This document shows, piece after piece, positions 47,425 to 57,571 of a stretch of 64,000 nucleotides of DNA. The position numbers were made by a program, and so were the translations under genes. Below the pieces are notes generated by a model. The model worked only from the letters and a program-made list of their open reading frames with translations, was not told the DNA's origin and did not search any database. The DNA is taken from positions 95,090,671 to 95,154,670 of the forward strand of contig NC_081847.1 in NCBI RefSeq assembly GCF_963259705.1. The letters are read 5' to 3'. The stretch is from Myotis daubentonii (lineage: Eukaryota; Chordata; Mammalia; Chiroptera; Vespertilionidae). Every line of letters begins with the position of its first letter. Position 1 is the stretch's first letter.

Positions 47425-47636
47425 TGCCCGGCTGGTGGCTGGGGGATGGATGACCTCCAGCACCAAGAGGCGGCCGGTTCGATCCCGGTCAGGATTCCCC
47501 ATCAGGGCACACGCCCCCCAGGTCCTGTGGCTCCAGCCCTGGGGGGGGGGGGGGTGCCTGGGGCGGCCAATCGATGTTTCTCTCTCTCTCTCCCTCTTGC
47601 TCCCTTCCTTTCTCTCTAAAAAGCATTTTAAAATTC
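47425..47636 (+). mobile_element. Ves SINE, diverged
   Basis: CCCGGCTGGTGGCTGGGGGA head, GGCCGGTTCGATCCCGGTCA B-box, a 13-G run, then CCAATCGATGTTTCTCTCTC. The usual 5' half is rearranged. Confidence 0.7.
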
Positions 47637-49050
47637 TTGAAAACAAAAATTTTATCATTTTCTCCATTTCTCAGGGTTTGGAAAAACAAATAAGACAGAA
47701 ATAAAAACAAGAAATGCCAGGAAAAGGTGATTCCACTTAGAAGCGCTGCTCACATCCAGCCCCACCCCCGTCCACTCCGCTGGGTGAAGGTGTGATTGTC
47801 TACGTGAGCCCACGCCACCTGCCCTTACGACCGTCTGACTGACAGGCAGGAGGTGGTGAAATTTCTAACCATATTAACATTTCTTCTCCGATTTCCATTT
47901 CCAGGTTGAGGACCGCCCCCTAACTGGCCTGAAGCGGCCTGGGGGGGGGGGGGGCAGTAAGGCAAGGGTCACTGAGGATGACAAATCGGGAGCCTCTGGC
48001 CTTCAAAATGGTGACGGCTCAGAACCCGTCCTTCCGGAAGGACCAGGAGTTGGGGATCCCTTCAGCTGCATCGCGGGCTGCACTTGGTGGACGCCCCGGC
48101 CATCGCTTCTTCCTGCTCCTCTGAGGAGGAGGCGGGGGGCGGGGGGGGGTGCCGCTGGAGGCCTGGGAATGGGACGCGGCTAATGAACCGTCCACCTGGA
48201 CAGAGGACTGTGGGGGACGAAGATGAGCCCCGTGGCTCCCGCCGTAAGCCCAGGGGGCGCGGTGAATGGGGGAACCCTGAGAACAGGCACACGGCACCCG
48301 AGATGCTAGGAAAGGACCCCGGAGCCGACCTACCCCAGGACCCGCCCGCCAGGGGGCAGGAAGGTCACCCTGGGGCAGGAAGCAGAGGGAGGGCCCAGCT
48401 TGGCGGCCACAGCTGCTCTGCCCACGCGTCACTAAATCCCCACACGCCTCGGCAGGTGCAGAGACACGGCAGAGGCTCGGGGGCACAAAGCCAACAAGAG
48501 CCAAGGTGCGTCTCCCGCGCCGGCGAGGAGCCGCCTGCGTCCTGTGATAGACTGAGGCCTGCGTTCACTCTGTCCCCAAGCTCTGCAGTAGCGACACCTG
48601 TTCAAGGGGCCCCAGGGAGACAGGGTCCCGCAGGAGCCGAAGGCTGTGCAGCACCCAGCCATGCTCACCGTTGCATTCAGCCCTCGGGGGGCTGGGGGCG
48701 GGAGGAAGGTGAGAGGCGCCGGAAGGCCCCACATTAACCAGCAAAGCTACTGAGATGGACGGACCCCAAGGCTAACGTTTAGCCCCCACATGCCCAGGAG
48801 AAGGTGCTTGTGGAAATGCCAGAGCCATTTCAGAGGACGAATCCTATGTGTCCGCACACCTGAGCGTGGGACACGTGCCACCTGGCTCACAGGCACCCTG
48901 TGACCTGGCTGCTGCTGACCTCCCAGCCGGACCCTCCCCCTCCTGCCCGCAGGCTGGCCCTGGGCTGCCTCTGACCTCAGGGCCTTGACACCTGCTGTTT
49001 CTCCGTCACTACCTTCACCTGGTTAAGTCCCAACACGCTTTTCTTTTTCA

Positions 49051-49220
49051 AAATGTACTTTCATTGATTCCAGAGAGGAAAGGAGAGGGAGAGACAGAAA
49101 CATCCGTGATGAGAGAGAATCACTGACCGGCTGCCTCCTGCACGCCCCCCACTGGGGATGGAGCCCGCAACCCGGGCATCAGAGGTCGATGCTCAACCAC
49201 TGAGCCGCACTGGCCCAGCC
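49051..49220 (-). mobile_element. Ves SINE, minus strand, internally shortened
   Basis: TTTCATTGATTCCAGAGAGG start and CAACCACTGAGCCGCACTGG end. A deletion removes part of the B-box region between GGGCATC and AGAGGTCGATG. Confidence 0.85.
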
Positions 49221-49748
49221 TACACACTCTGACTACATCATCTTAGAATCACTTCCTCCAAGACACTAAGCCTTCGAATTCCAATTCCACGCCTCTCCTT
49301 GAAGACCCATGACGCCCTACACGTCCATATTCTGGCGCACCTGTGCAATGTAGACTAGTCTGACCTATGCCTCCAGGGGACTAGTCCCCGTGACAGGAGG
49401 GGGATGCTGATGGCACCTTCTCTGAGGTACCCTGGGCTCTCTGGACAGACGCCAGCCCTGGAGCCTGCTGTTCCATGACACTGTCTTCAGGAAGCACACT
49501 CATGGGCTCGGGGTTCAGGGCCCCCCTGCAGTTCAGAAGGTCTACGATCCATCACGACTTCAGGGCTGGATCTCAACGTCTCTGGCTTACAGGGAACTTG
49601 GAGAGACATTTCCACTCGAAGGGGTTCCTTCTAGGGAACCACAAGGAAGCGCATCGCAAGCAAGATCAGGAGAGAATGCCACACAAACAACAGCGTACGT
49701 GAGAGAGGGGGCCTAGGAGAAAGCGGAGGAAGTCCGCCCAAAGCCCAC

Positions 49749-49871
49749 CTTTGCAGTTAATGTCGGCAACGGCTTCGTTCTTCTCCACGGTTTCCAGCAG
49801 CTTCCTCACCTCCTCGGCGTGGCCGTTCCTGGCATGATGGAGGAGTTGCTGCTCTGCCTCTGTATTCATCG
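49749..49871 (-). CDS. OSBPL1A: OSBPL1A exon 2 (start codon exon)
   Basis: The exon starts after TTAATGTAG at 49871, two bases before the ATG at 49869-49867, and ends AAAG|GTGGGC at 49749. It encodes MNTEAEQQLLHHARNG and onward to INCKG (40 codons plus one base), the first ankyrin helix pair. The upstream in-frame codons that read through the acceptor are intronic; the MNTEAEQ start is the family's known N-terminus. Its acceptor lies 24 nt from an inserted L1-type tail (49896-49974). Confidence 0.95.
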
Positions 49872-49895
49872 CTACATTAAAAAACAGCACAGCGG

Positions 49896-49974
49896 GGGGA
49901 GTTAATGGGGGGAGGAGACATGTGTGCTACTATTTGTAATACTTTAAACAATAAAACAAAATTTTAAAAAATAT
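49896..49974 (+). mobile_element. 79-bp L1/HAL1-type 3' tail next to exon 2 acceptor
   Basis: A G-rich tract then GACATGTGTGCTAC, TTTGTAATACTTTAAACAAT and an A-rich end, the same layout as the L1 3' end near 26760-26823. It is bounded by a 15-bp duplication with one mismatch (AAAACAGCACAGCGG at 49881-49895 and AAAACAACACAGCGG at 49975-49989). It is antisense to the gene and ends 24 nt before exon 2. Confidence 0.82.
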
Positions 49975-51456
49975 AAAACAACACAGCGGCTCTCGCCTAA
50001 GAACGTGAGGCGCTTTAGACAGCACCTGCCGACACAGGGGAAGGGCCCTGGCAGGGGGCTCCGGAGGCTGGGGTGTCGCCCAGGCCGACTCCCAGGCAGG
50101 GCACGTCCCTGCTCATGGGGCTGATGAACTGAGGATAATCATTCTTATAATTTTGTTCAAGATATTGCTGATTTTTAAAAACCTTTTTGATTTCCAAATA
50201 TAAGGAGACATTCGCATTGTTATCCAGGGCTCTTCCACCAGCTGCCAGAGGCTGATAAACTAGTGACGTGCATTTCCCAATGTGCTCCCGGGACATCGCA
50301 GACCACAGCTCACAACCAGGAGACTCCTGTCCACTGAGAAAGACGGGCATTACAGAGCCTCCAGCGTTGCAGGAGGAACCCTGTCATCGGGAGCCTCACT
50401 GCGAGCCGAGCAGACACCAGCCCCACCTGCGTGGAGATCAAACCTCTCAAGGACAAGAAGCACCACATCAAAGACAGGCCACGCCCCAGCCACCACCAAG
50501 TCTGCGTGCCCCCAAATTAACGCCAGGCTGCATGTGTCTTTACCTGTTTGCCAACATTAATGATAAGTGTTATACTTGTTCTTTAGGCTTCTCTCAAAGC
50601 TATGGATACTGTAGCCCAACTGCTAAGAATTGCTGAAGGTGTGTAAGATAACTTTTGTATTATCGATAATGCTCTTTATACGGTTTCTCTTTTGAGATTT
50701 AAAAGAAATGCTATTGCCAAAAGAAGGAAAGCTGTATATACACACACATACACGTGTAGTATATGTGTATATGTATATGTATATATATTTTTTAAAGAAG
50801 TTAAAAAGAAATAGTTTAACCTAATAAGTTGGTTATTTCTGAGTGAATAAAAAGAGACAAACTAAGAACACTGTATACTTGGAATTTGAATAGAGAAAAA
50901 ATTAAATGCATTTATAAACAAATACATATATTTTACAAATTAAATCTTAAAAACATTTTTAAAAATCTATAATGTGCTTTGTTAGCACTACATTCCAAAG
51001 CAGCTAGCTGCTCAATGGTGTGGGGATTTTCCAATATTATATTCTGTTAATATGAGGAAAATATTAAAAATTAAAGTAATTATGTAAAAACAGCAAGAAA
51101 ATAAATTTTGCTCTCAATCATATTAGCTCCTAGCAAACAACCAGTAAGTTCTCTAATATAGGAATATATGTATATATGTATACACACACGTACACACACG
51201 TACATATAAAACTATGACATTTGTGTTAACAAAAAATAATGCATTTTTGTTTAGAAATTGCACATTAGTAGACCCATATTTAGCACTGATTTCAGAGATG
51301 AAGGAACTGAGAAGTACAAAGATAAAGTAAGTCACTTGCTGAGTACTGTATTCCAGTAAAGCCACAACCAGAACCTACACCTTTTAAACAAGGGGTGAAA
51401 TAACAGCAATGCTATCTACTTCATAAAACTCAAGTCAGCCTCTAAAATTAAATGCG

Positions 51457-51535
51457 GGGGGTGGGGTGGACTAGAGGGGGTCAACGCGGGGAACAGGGGA
51501 CATATGTAATATTTTCAACAATAAAGATTTTTCAA
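51457..51535 (+). mobile_element. Short L1/HAL1-type 3' tail
   Basis: G-rich tract, then GGGGACATATGTAATATTTT and CAACAATAAAG, A-rich end. A short repeat TAAAATTAA flanks it on both sides, consistent with a target duplication. Confidence 0.75.
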
Positions 51536-51751
51536 AAAATAAAATTAACTGCCACTGATTCTAGGAACTGTTCACGTGTGCACGTTGAGGAAACCAACTC
51601 TGAACTATAAACTAATCTCATTTTAAGAAGCTTTATTTCCTAACTTAAGTGAGATATTCAAAACACAGCAATCTAAGGACAACCACAGAAAACTGTAAAG
51701 TCCATTTTAGGAAACACTCATTCCTTCTTTTAGGAATAAAAAAAACAGCCT

Positions 51752-51946
51752 GTGCCGAAACTGGTTTGGCTCAGTGGATAGAGCGTCGGCCTGCGGACTG
51801 AAAGGGTCCTAGGTTCGATTCCGGTCAAGGGCATGTACCTGGGTTGCGGGCACATCCCCAGTAGGGGATGTGCAGGAGGCAGCTGATCGATGTTTCTCTA
51901 TCTCTCTCCCTTTCTCTCTGTAAAAAATCAATAAAATATATTTAAA
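51752..51946 (+). mobile_element. Ves SINE
   Basis: GAAACTGGTTTGGCTCAGTG, GGATAGAGCGTCGGCCTGCG head, TTCGATTCCGGTCAAGGGCA B-box, AATCAATAAAATATA tail. Immediately followed by another copy. Confidence 0.9.
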
Positions 51947-51970
51947 AACAAAACAACAAAAAAAACAACA

Positions 51971-52402
51971 GCCCTAACCAGTTTTGGCTCAGTGAATAGA
52001 GCAGGGGCCCTCAAACTTTTTAAACAGGGGGCCAGGTCACTGTCCCTAAGACCGTTGGAGGGCCAGACTATAGTTTTAAAAAAAACAACTATGAACAAAT
52101 TCCTATGCACACTGCACATATCTTATTTTGAAGTAGAAAAACAAAACGGGAACAAATACAATATTTGTATTTGCATGTGGCCCGCGGGCCGTAGTTTGAG
52201 GACCCCTGGAATAGAGCATCGGCCTGCAGACTCAAGGGTCCCGGGTTCGGTTCTGGTCAAGGGCATGTACCTTGGTTGCGGGCACATTCCCAGTGGGGGG
52301 TGCGCAGGAGGCAGCTGATCGATGTTTCTCTCTCATCAGTGTTTCTAACTCTCTATCCCTCTCCCTTCCTCTCTGTAAAAAATCAATAAAATATATTTTT
52401 CA
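51971..52402 (+). mobile_element. Ves SINE split by a hAT MITE
   Basis: Head GCCCTAACCAGTTTTGGCTC at 51971, interruption at 52002-52208, then ATCGGCCTGCAGACTCAAGG onward to an AATCAATAAAATATA tail. Confidence 0.9.
52002..52208 (+). mobile_element. hAT-type MITE nested in a Ves SINE
   Basis: A 207-bp element with ends CAGGGGCCCTCAAACTTTTT / GTTTGAGGACCCCTG and a perfect 8-bp duplication GAATAGAG (51994-52001 and 52209-52216). Both flanks are the two halves of one Ves SINE, so it inserted after the SINE. Confidence 0.93.
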
Positions 52403-53169
52403 AAAAATAAATAAATTGAAAGTCATTTAATTTTTAATTCAGTGAAGCTTTTACTCTCACTTCCTCAAGGAGAGTCGGTGCCCAGACACAGGGCACGGTC
52501 TCCCACGGGCTGTCCTTTAAGGCTCCACGCACAGGGTGCCACCATTGCAGCCCCTGTGGATGCTTACATCTGACATCCCCTGACCTTCTGTTCAGACACA
52601 GGCCCACCCACACGGCCCTGGATGCCACACAGACATGAGGAAGGGACTGTCCTACTTGCTGAATATTTACCTTTACCTTTATGCAGCTGAAAATTTCAGT
52701 GTTTATCAAAACTGGTGAAAATTAAATAAGTGTCATGGCTTTGCTTTATGCAACTCTTTCAACCTTAAATTGCTATGCATTTTATCTGCTTCAACAACCA
52801 AGAGCGAACCCTTTGACACACCCCTGATTTGAATTTCAACCTGATTCTGAAAGCTCTCAGCTACTGTTTCAAAACAGGCTGGAGCCAGCAGAGCCAGTGC
52901 AGAGAAGTCCACTTAGGATATTAGATTAGATAAGTCCAGTTTTAGATACTAAAAATACTCACAAGAAAGCTGAATGTCACCTTTTCATGATAAAATTCCT
53001 TAAACTTTAGACAAAACGTATTTAAATGTTTCCCATTTTGATTTCCCGTTTAAAGTTCTCTTCCAAACTAATGTCGAATACTGACCAGCTGCACACAAAT
53101 CCAGAAGTTCCTCTTTAAAGGAAAACTTTAAAGTAAGAACGTGTGGTTACTTTCCATCATCATATGATG

Positions 53170-53366
53170 CAGTGGCCCTTTAAGTACAGTTCCTCATGTT
53201 GTGACCCAACCATAAAATTATTTTCGTTGCTACTTCATAACTGTGATGTTGCTACTGCGATGAATCATCATGTAAATATCTGATATGCAGGATGGTCTTA
53301 GGCGACCCCTGTGAAAGGGCCGTTCGACCGCCAAAGGGGTCGCGACCCACAGGCTGAGATCCACTG
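53170..53366 (-). mobile_element. hAT-type MITE, same family as 7747, opposite orientation
   Basis: Contains GTCGCGACCCACAGGCTGAG at its right end and GTAAATATCTGATATGCAGG inside, mirror-matching 7747-7958. The left inverted end is short or deleted (CAGTGGCCC). Non-coding. Confidence 0.8.
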
Positions 53367-53625
53367 TACTATAGGAAAATGTACAGTTAGGAAGTGCTTT
53401 CACTACACAGCAATTTCCTATTGGTCAGCTGACGAATCCAAGAACTCAGACACAGTCCGTGACCTAACATAACCTCTTACTAAAAGCCTTAAAACGATCT
53501 CTCACACTTGCCCACCTTCCTAGTGGGGAGGTCAGGTAAGGAAAAATCCAACATTTCTAGGCATCAAGGACCTCCTATAATTATATGGCACTATGATCAT
53601 CCACATATCCTGTGCAGAATTTTTA

Positions 53626-53827
53626 ACAGTATCTCTTTTTATTGGATTCAGAGAGGGAGGGAGAGAGAGAAACATCAATGATGAGAGGGAATCATCAATT
53701 GAATGCTTCCTGCACGCTCCCTGCTGGGGATCGAGCCTGCAACCCGGGCCTGTGCCCTGGCTAAAAATCTAACCGTGATCTCCCGGGTCATAGGTCGACC
53801 TTTAGCCACTGAGCCACCCCAGACAGG
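53626..53827 (-). mobile_element. Ves SINE, minus strand
   Basis: TTTTTATTGGATTCAGAGAG start and CCACTGAGCCACCCCAGACA end. Confidence 0.88.
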
Positions 53828-54086
53828 TCAACAGTATCTTTTTTGACGCCTCATTAATGAATTCTGGTGAGTTGATATAAGCTGACCTCTTTCTAGAACA
53901 GGAAAGAAATTACTCGTCACCCATCAAGTTCTGATTACCATCAGGTTGCGCTTGAAAAAAAGTGACAAGGTTCCTAACCACTTCAGATGTCTCACACACA
54001 CACTTGCTACCTTAATCTCTCGCCTCCATGTGTTGTCAGTTAAGCTGCTTTCTGCTGACCACTTTTCTCAGTGAATATATATAATA

Positions 54087-54239
54087 CAGTGGGGCCTTCT
54101 CTTACGAGTGTCCCGACTAACGAGTTTTCTGAGATACCAGCTGTCTCTCCGCTGATTTTTTGCATTGTGTTGACAGAGTAATTGGAGTTAACGAGCTCGG
54201 TCTATGAACGAATTAAACTCGTAAGTCAAGGCCCCACTG
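54087..54239. mobile_element. Tc/mariner (Tigger-like) MITE
   Basis: A 153-bp palindromic element, ends CAGTGGGGCCTTCTCTTACG and CGTAAGTCAAGGCCCCACTG, flanked by TA on both sides (54085-54086, 54240-54241). Non-coding. Confidence 0.88.
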
Positions 54240-54290
54240 TATACAAAACTCAGCTTCTATTAATATCTAGAGGTAAGAAATTGCCACAAC

Positions 54291-54498
54291 AGCCCTAGCG
54301 GTTTGGCTCAGTGGATAGAGCAACAGCCTGTGGACTGAGGGTCCCGGGTTCCATTCTGGTCAAGGGCACAGGCCCAGGTTGCGGGCTCCATCCCGAGTAG
54401 GGGGTTCAGCCGATCCATGATTCCTTCTCATCACTGATATCTCTCTCTCTCTCTCCCTCTCCTCTCTGAAATCAATAAAATATATATATAGTTTTTAA
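54291..54498 (+). mobile_element. Ves SINE
   Basis: AGCCCTAGCGGTTTGGCTCA head, CCCGGGTTCCATTCTGGTCA B-box region. ATTGCCACAACA / ATCGCCACAACA flank it as a target duplication. Confidence 0.9.
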
Positions 54499-54540
54499 AT
54501 CGCCACAACAAAATTCCAGTCTAAAAATCTGCTACAGATG

Positions 54541-54719
54541 GCGCTGGCAGGTTCTCAGTGGTTAGAGCATCGGCCCTCCGACCAAAGGGTCTCAGGTTCG
54601 GTTCCTGGGCAAGGGCACGTCCCTCAGCTGCAGGTTCAATCCCTGGCCCCCGTCAGACAACCAGTCGATGCGTCTCTCCCCCCCTCTTCCACTCTCTCTC
54701 TAAAAAATAATAACCAATG
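54541..54719 (+). mobile_element. Ves SINE, diverged subfamily
   Basis: GCTGGCAGGTTCTCAGTGGT head, AGCATCGGCCCTCCGACCAA, GGTTCGGTTCCTGGGCAAGG B-box, then a shorter CT-rich end with AACCAGTCGATGCGTCTCTC. Confidence 0.82.
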
Positions 54720-55708
54720 GAAAAAACATCCTCACTCCTTGGGTGAAGATTTAAAAATCTGCTATAGATGTAGCCCTAAGCAAAATAAGGACACAAGGAG
54801 AAAATTTTAAATGTATTTAATAGACACTGCACCATGTCGCTCCAAAGAACCGGGCTGTACTCTTAGTGTTGGTTCTAAACAAGTTATCATTTCCCTTCGC
54901 CTTAGGCGGGAGAGTGGGGAGCAGTGTGTTGCGAGAAGCAGCATCTGCCCGCTCCGCCTACAGGTGGAGTCACACCTGCCCGACAGCTGCCCCCGGAGCC
55001 CAGGGTTCCGCCGCCACCACGTTCTGGTGAAGAGTCAGCTGATGGCAGGCGCTGGCAAGGCCCGTGCTGAGCTCCCCCCGCCTGGGCTCAGGCCAGGCCC
55101 CTGCAGCCCGAACCGGTTCACATCAGCTCCCAGCGCTGCGGGGGGGCAGGGCCGCGGGATACAGGAATGCTGCTGACTGTCCCCCCTCCCCCGGACTGTG
55201 GGTACAGCCCCTCGCTCGGAACCGGGAGGTGAAGAGTGGTTTCGGAACTATCCTGGGACTGCTCTGCCATTAATCCAAGATCTTTACATTTCAGCTGGGG
55301 GTCAGAGACTACCTCCCAACGGGCTGCAAAAGGAAATGCACGCATCGTGGTCAGGAGGCCATGCTCGCCCTCACAGCACCGCGACCCAGGACCACCCGGC
55401 GCAGCTCCGAAGGCAACGACCGCCCGCCGTGCTAGGGCCGTTTCAGAGAAAACCGGTCAGTTTCCACGCGGGTTGAACTCTCCCCCACGCCCCAGAGCCT
55501 GCGCCACGCGTGCACCATCCCAGCAGCTCCCCTCACCGCGCCCACAGCCCAGCTGCGCGGCGAGAGCGCATGAGCGAGGAGGTCGGCAGCTGAGAGCTCG
55601 TCCAGCAAAACCCAGACCCGGCCACCGCCAGGGCCAGCGCCAGCCTCCCGCCTTGGGGCAGCTGCAGCTCCGGGCTGCTGCCTCGCACGGGCCGCCCCGC
55701 ACACTGTG

Positions 55709-55718
55709 GTCACGTGAG
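55709..55718. promoter_or_regulatory. E-box (GTCACGTGAG) in intron 1 side of the island
   Basis: Matches nine of ten bases of the CLEAR consensus GTCACGTGAC. Located about 340 bp inside the inferred exon 1 donor. Confidence 0.4.
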
Positions 55719-56053
55719 CAGCGCGTGACCTCCGCCGCGAACCCACCCCCACGGGAATAGGAAGCTCAACACTGCGAAGCGCCCGGCCAAGTCCCGAGAA
55801 GCGCGGAGGGCTGGGCAGGGGCGCGGGCGGCGGCGGCAGCGAACGCCAACACCGCGCCGAGTAATAACCAACTTCCCCGCGGCGGAGGCCGCGGCGGCCG
55901 CGGGACTGGCCCGGAGCCGGGCATCGCCACGCCGCGACTCTAACCATCGGCGGGGACGCGGGAGAGCAGCGCGCACCCCGCCAGGCGCGCAGACCTCCCC
56001 GGGCACCGGGCAGAGTGCAGCCCGCGCGCGGGAGGCGGCCGCGCAAACTGACC

Positions 56054-56200
56054 TAGGCGGCCACCCGGCTCCCGGGCTCCCGGAACCAGGACCGAGACCG
56101 CAGGCTTCCCGTCCGCTCGCCCTGCGTCGACGAAGCAGAGGTCACCCGGCGCGCACTCCCCCGGACTCCAGCGCGGGAGCCCTGCGGGGCGCGAGGGGGC
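56054..56200 (-). other. OSBPL1A: OSBPL1A exon 1, non-coding (5' limit unknown)
   Basis: Inferred 5' UTR exon. On the minus strand CCTAG|GTCAGT gives a good donor whose last exon base is 56053, so the exon extends upward from there. The start coordinate listed is just above the donor and the upper limit is a guess because no TSS signal can be read. Weaker donors exist in the same island (for example CGCG|GTGAGG near 55535). Exon 2 begins two bases before the ATG, so almost all of the 5' UTR must come from this exon. Confidence 0.4.
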
Positions 56201-56276
56201 AGAACCCGTCCCGCGAGGCGTGGCTCCACCCTCCGCGCCGCCCGCTCCACCGCCGCGCGCGGCCGGGTTCTGGGCG

Positions 56277-56285
56277 GCACGTGAC
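56277..56285. promoter_or_regulatory. E-box (CACGTGAC) upstream of inferred exon 1
   Basis: GCACGTGAC; on the minus strand GTCACGTGC, close to the lysosomal CLEAR consensus GTCACGTGAC. A short match, so modest weight. Confidence 0.4.
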
Positions 56286-56322
56286 CGGCTCGCGGGCCCA
56301 GCGGCGCGCGCTAGGCCCCAGA

Positions 56323-56391
56323 CCCCGCCCCCGGGCCGCTCCAGCCCCGCCCCCGGCCGCTCCAGACCCCGCCCCCGGGCCGCTCCAGCCC
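56323..56391. promoter_or_regulatory. Three tandem GC-box units
   Basis: About 23-24-bp units of the type CCCCGCCCCCGGGCCGCTCC+AG, each with a CCCCGCCCC Sp1-type GC box, inside the OSBPL1A CpG island and upstream of the inferred exon 1. Confidence 0.7.
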
Positions 56392-57003
56392 CACCTGAAG
56401 CCCGGAGCCAGTGCGTCTGCCCAGGCTGAGAGGAGGGGCAACGCCTTCACGCTCCTCCCACCACACCCCGCCCCCGAAAGAAGGGGGTCCCTACCCCAAG
56501 GACGCGGAGGCGCTGTGGCGGGAGAGGAAGCCCCCGAGCTGAAGCGAATATAAATGCTGAGTTGATGCCCTGGAAATTGTTTATTAATCCAACACGTCAC
56601 CCCGCTGCCCAGATGTTTTCTGCTCTGGCCGGACCTTCCCCGCGGGACCCTCAGCCCTGCTTCCCCGCACGTGACAAGGCTGGCCTCCGGGTGCCGGCCG
56701 CACCCCCCGCCCCCCCCCTGAGTGAGGGTGCTCAGAGAGAAGGCACAGAAGTCTCTCCCTCCCGCCCAGCCACCTTCCAGCGCCCACCTCCAGATCAGGG
56801 CACCGCGTCTCGCTGGGAGAGTTTGCAGTCTATGGTGTGCAGGCTTAAGCTCTAGGATAATCACAACTTTTAAAAAACGTGCACAACTAAAAGAGAAAGA
56901 AACTTTAAGCATATGGACAGCTTTTCAACCTCCGTGTGTTTTCCAGTGTACTTAATGCACATGTTCTTTTGTAATCAAGATTTAACAAATAGGTATCATT
57001 TTC

Positions 57004-57217
57004 TTAAAACATATTCTTATCGATTTCAGAGAGGAAGGGAGAGGGAGAGGGAGGTAGAAACATCAATGATGAGAGAATCATTGATCAGCTGCCTCCTACA
57101 CACCCCCTACTGGGGATGGACCCCACAACCCAGGCATGTGCCCTTGACTGGAATTGAACCCAGTACCCTCCAGTCCGCAGGCCAGTGCTCTGTCCACTGA
57201 GCCAAACCAACTAGGGC
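57004..57217 (-). mobile_element. Ves SINE, minus strand
   Basis: Ends CCACTGAGCCAAACCAACTA. Flanked by AACAAATAGGTATCATTTT / AACAAATAGATATCATTTT, a 19-bp duplication with one mismatch. Confidence 0.92.
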
Positions 57218-57523
57218 AACAAATAGATATCATTTTTAAGGGACTAGTTCTATAGTCCATTTAAGTCTAGAAACATTGAGAACATACAGGCCAGGTGGTC
57301 AGTGCATTCCAGGTGCTGGGTCACGTGGCAGACCTGCTCGCCTGTGTGGTGCGTCTCAGCCAGCATCCTCTCCACCAATAAAAAGCAAGAGGGTGCCCAG
57401 CACAATCCTTCAGGGCTTATTTTCGCATGATACTGAATTACCTTTATAGCCAAAATGAAAATTGACTATTGAAATAATTTTCCATATGATTCCACCAAAG
57501 CTTTCATTTTCACTAACTGACTA

Positions 57524-57530
<7 letters not shown>

Positions 57531-57568
<38 letters not shown>
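57531..57568 (+). repeat. (CT)n microsatellite
   Basis: About 19 uninterrupted CT dinucleotides. Confidence 0.93.

Positions 57569-57571
<3 letters not shown>

Larger units (their letters stand above)
40684..49748 (-). other. OSBPL1A intron 2
   Basis: Contains the HAL1 (41727-44110), the 25-27-bp minisatellite (44606-46025), a G-rich minisatellite ending in an L1-type tail (46555-46858), Ves SINEs at 47425 and 49051, and poly-G runs near 47540 and 47941. Other parts (40700-41700, 46860-47420, 47640-49020, 49221-49748) show no recognised gene. Confidence 0.85.
49872..56052 (-). other. OSBPL1A intron 1
   Basis: Contains short L1-type tails (49896-49974, 51457-51535), Ves SINEs (51752, 51971 with a nested hAT, 53626, 54291, 54541), a hAT MITE (53170-53366) and a Tc/mariner MITE (54087-54239). 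The AT-rich stretch 50640-51450 has ATGT/ACAC microsatellites near 50738-50790 and 51165-51205. The region 50000-50640 is unassigned. Confidence 0.8.
1..56053 (-). other. OSBPL1A: OSBPL1A gene, 5' half (exon 1 to intron 15)
   Basis: Oxysterol-binding protein-related protein 1, long form (ORP1L). In the known family this is a late endosome/lysosome protein: the ankyrin repeats bind Rab7, the PH domain binds phosphoinositides, an FFAT motif binds VAP on the ER, and a C-terminal ORD domain binds sterol. Seen here: fourteen coding exons on the minus strand between 49871 and 9715, each with AG acceptor and GT donor, joining in phase into 428 codons with no stop. Translated pieces match ORP1 from the initiator through the ankyrin repeats, PH domain and the segment ending LLAKQEG. 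The coiled coil, FFAT motif and ORD domain are not in the window and must lie below position 1. Exon 1 is non-coding and inferred. Gene identity is very secure; the 5' boundary is approximate. Confidence 0.95.
55400..56560 (-). promoter_or_regulatory. OSBPL1A: CpG-island promoter of OSBPL1A long form
   Basis: This kilobase is GC-rich and unusually dense in CpG for the window, with no SINEs, and it lies 5' of the start-codon exon. It contains three tandem GC-box-bearing units (56323-56391), CACGTG E-boxes at 55709-55718 and 56277-56285, and a splice donor on the minus strand at 56053. No TATA box is evident, as is usual for CpG-island promoters. Transcription start is inferred somewhere near 56.1-56.3 kb; no exact base can be given. 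Confidence 0.75.

Noticed and set aside
55236..56912. Long frames (174, 204 and 256 codons) in the second CpG island
   Set aside because: Same GC-driven effect; the true coding start is in exon 2 at 49869.
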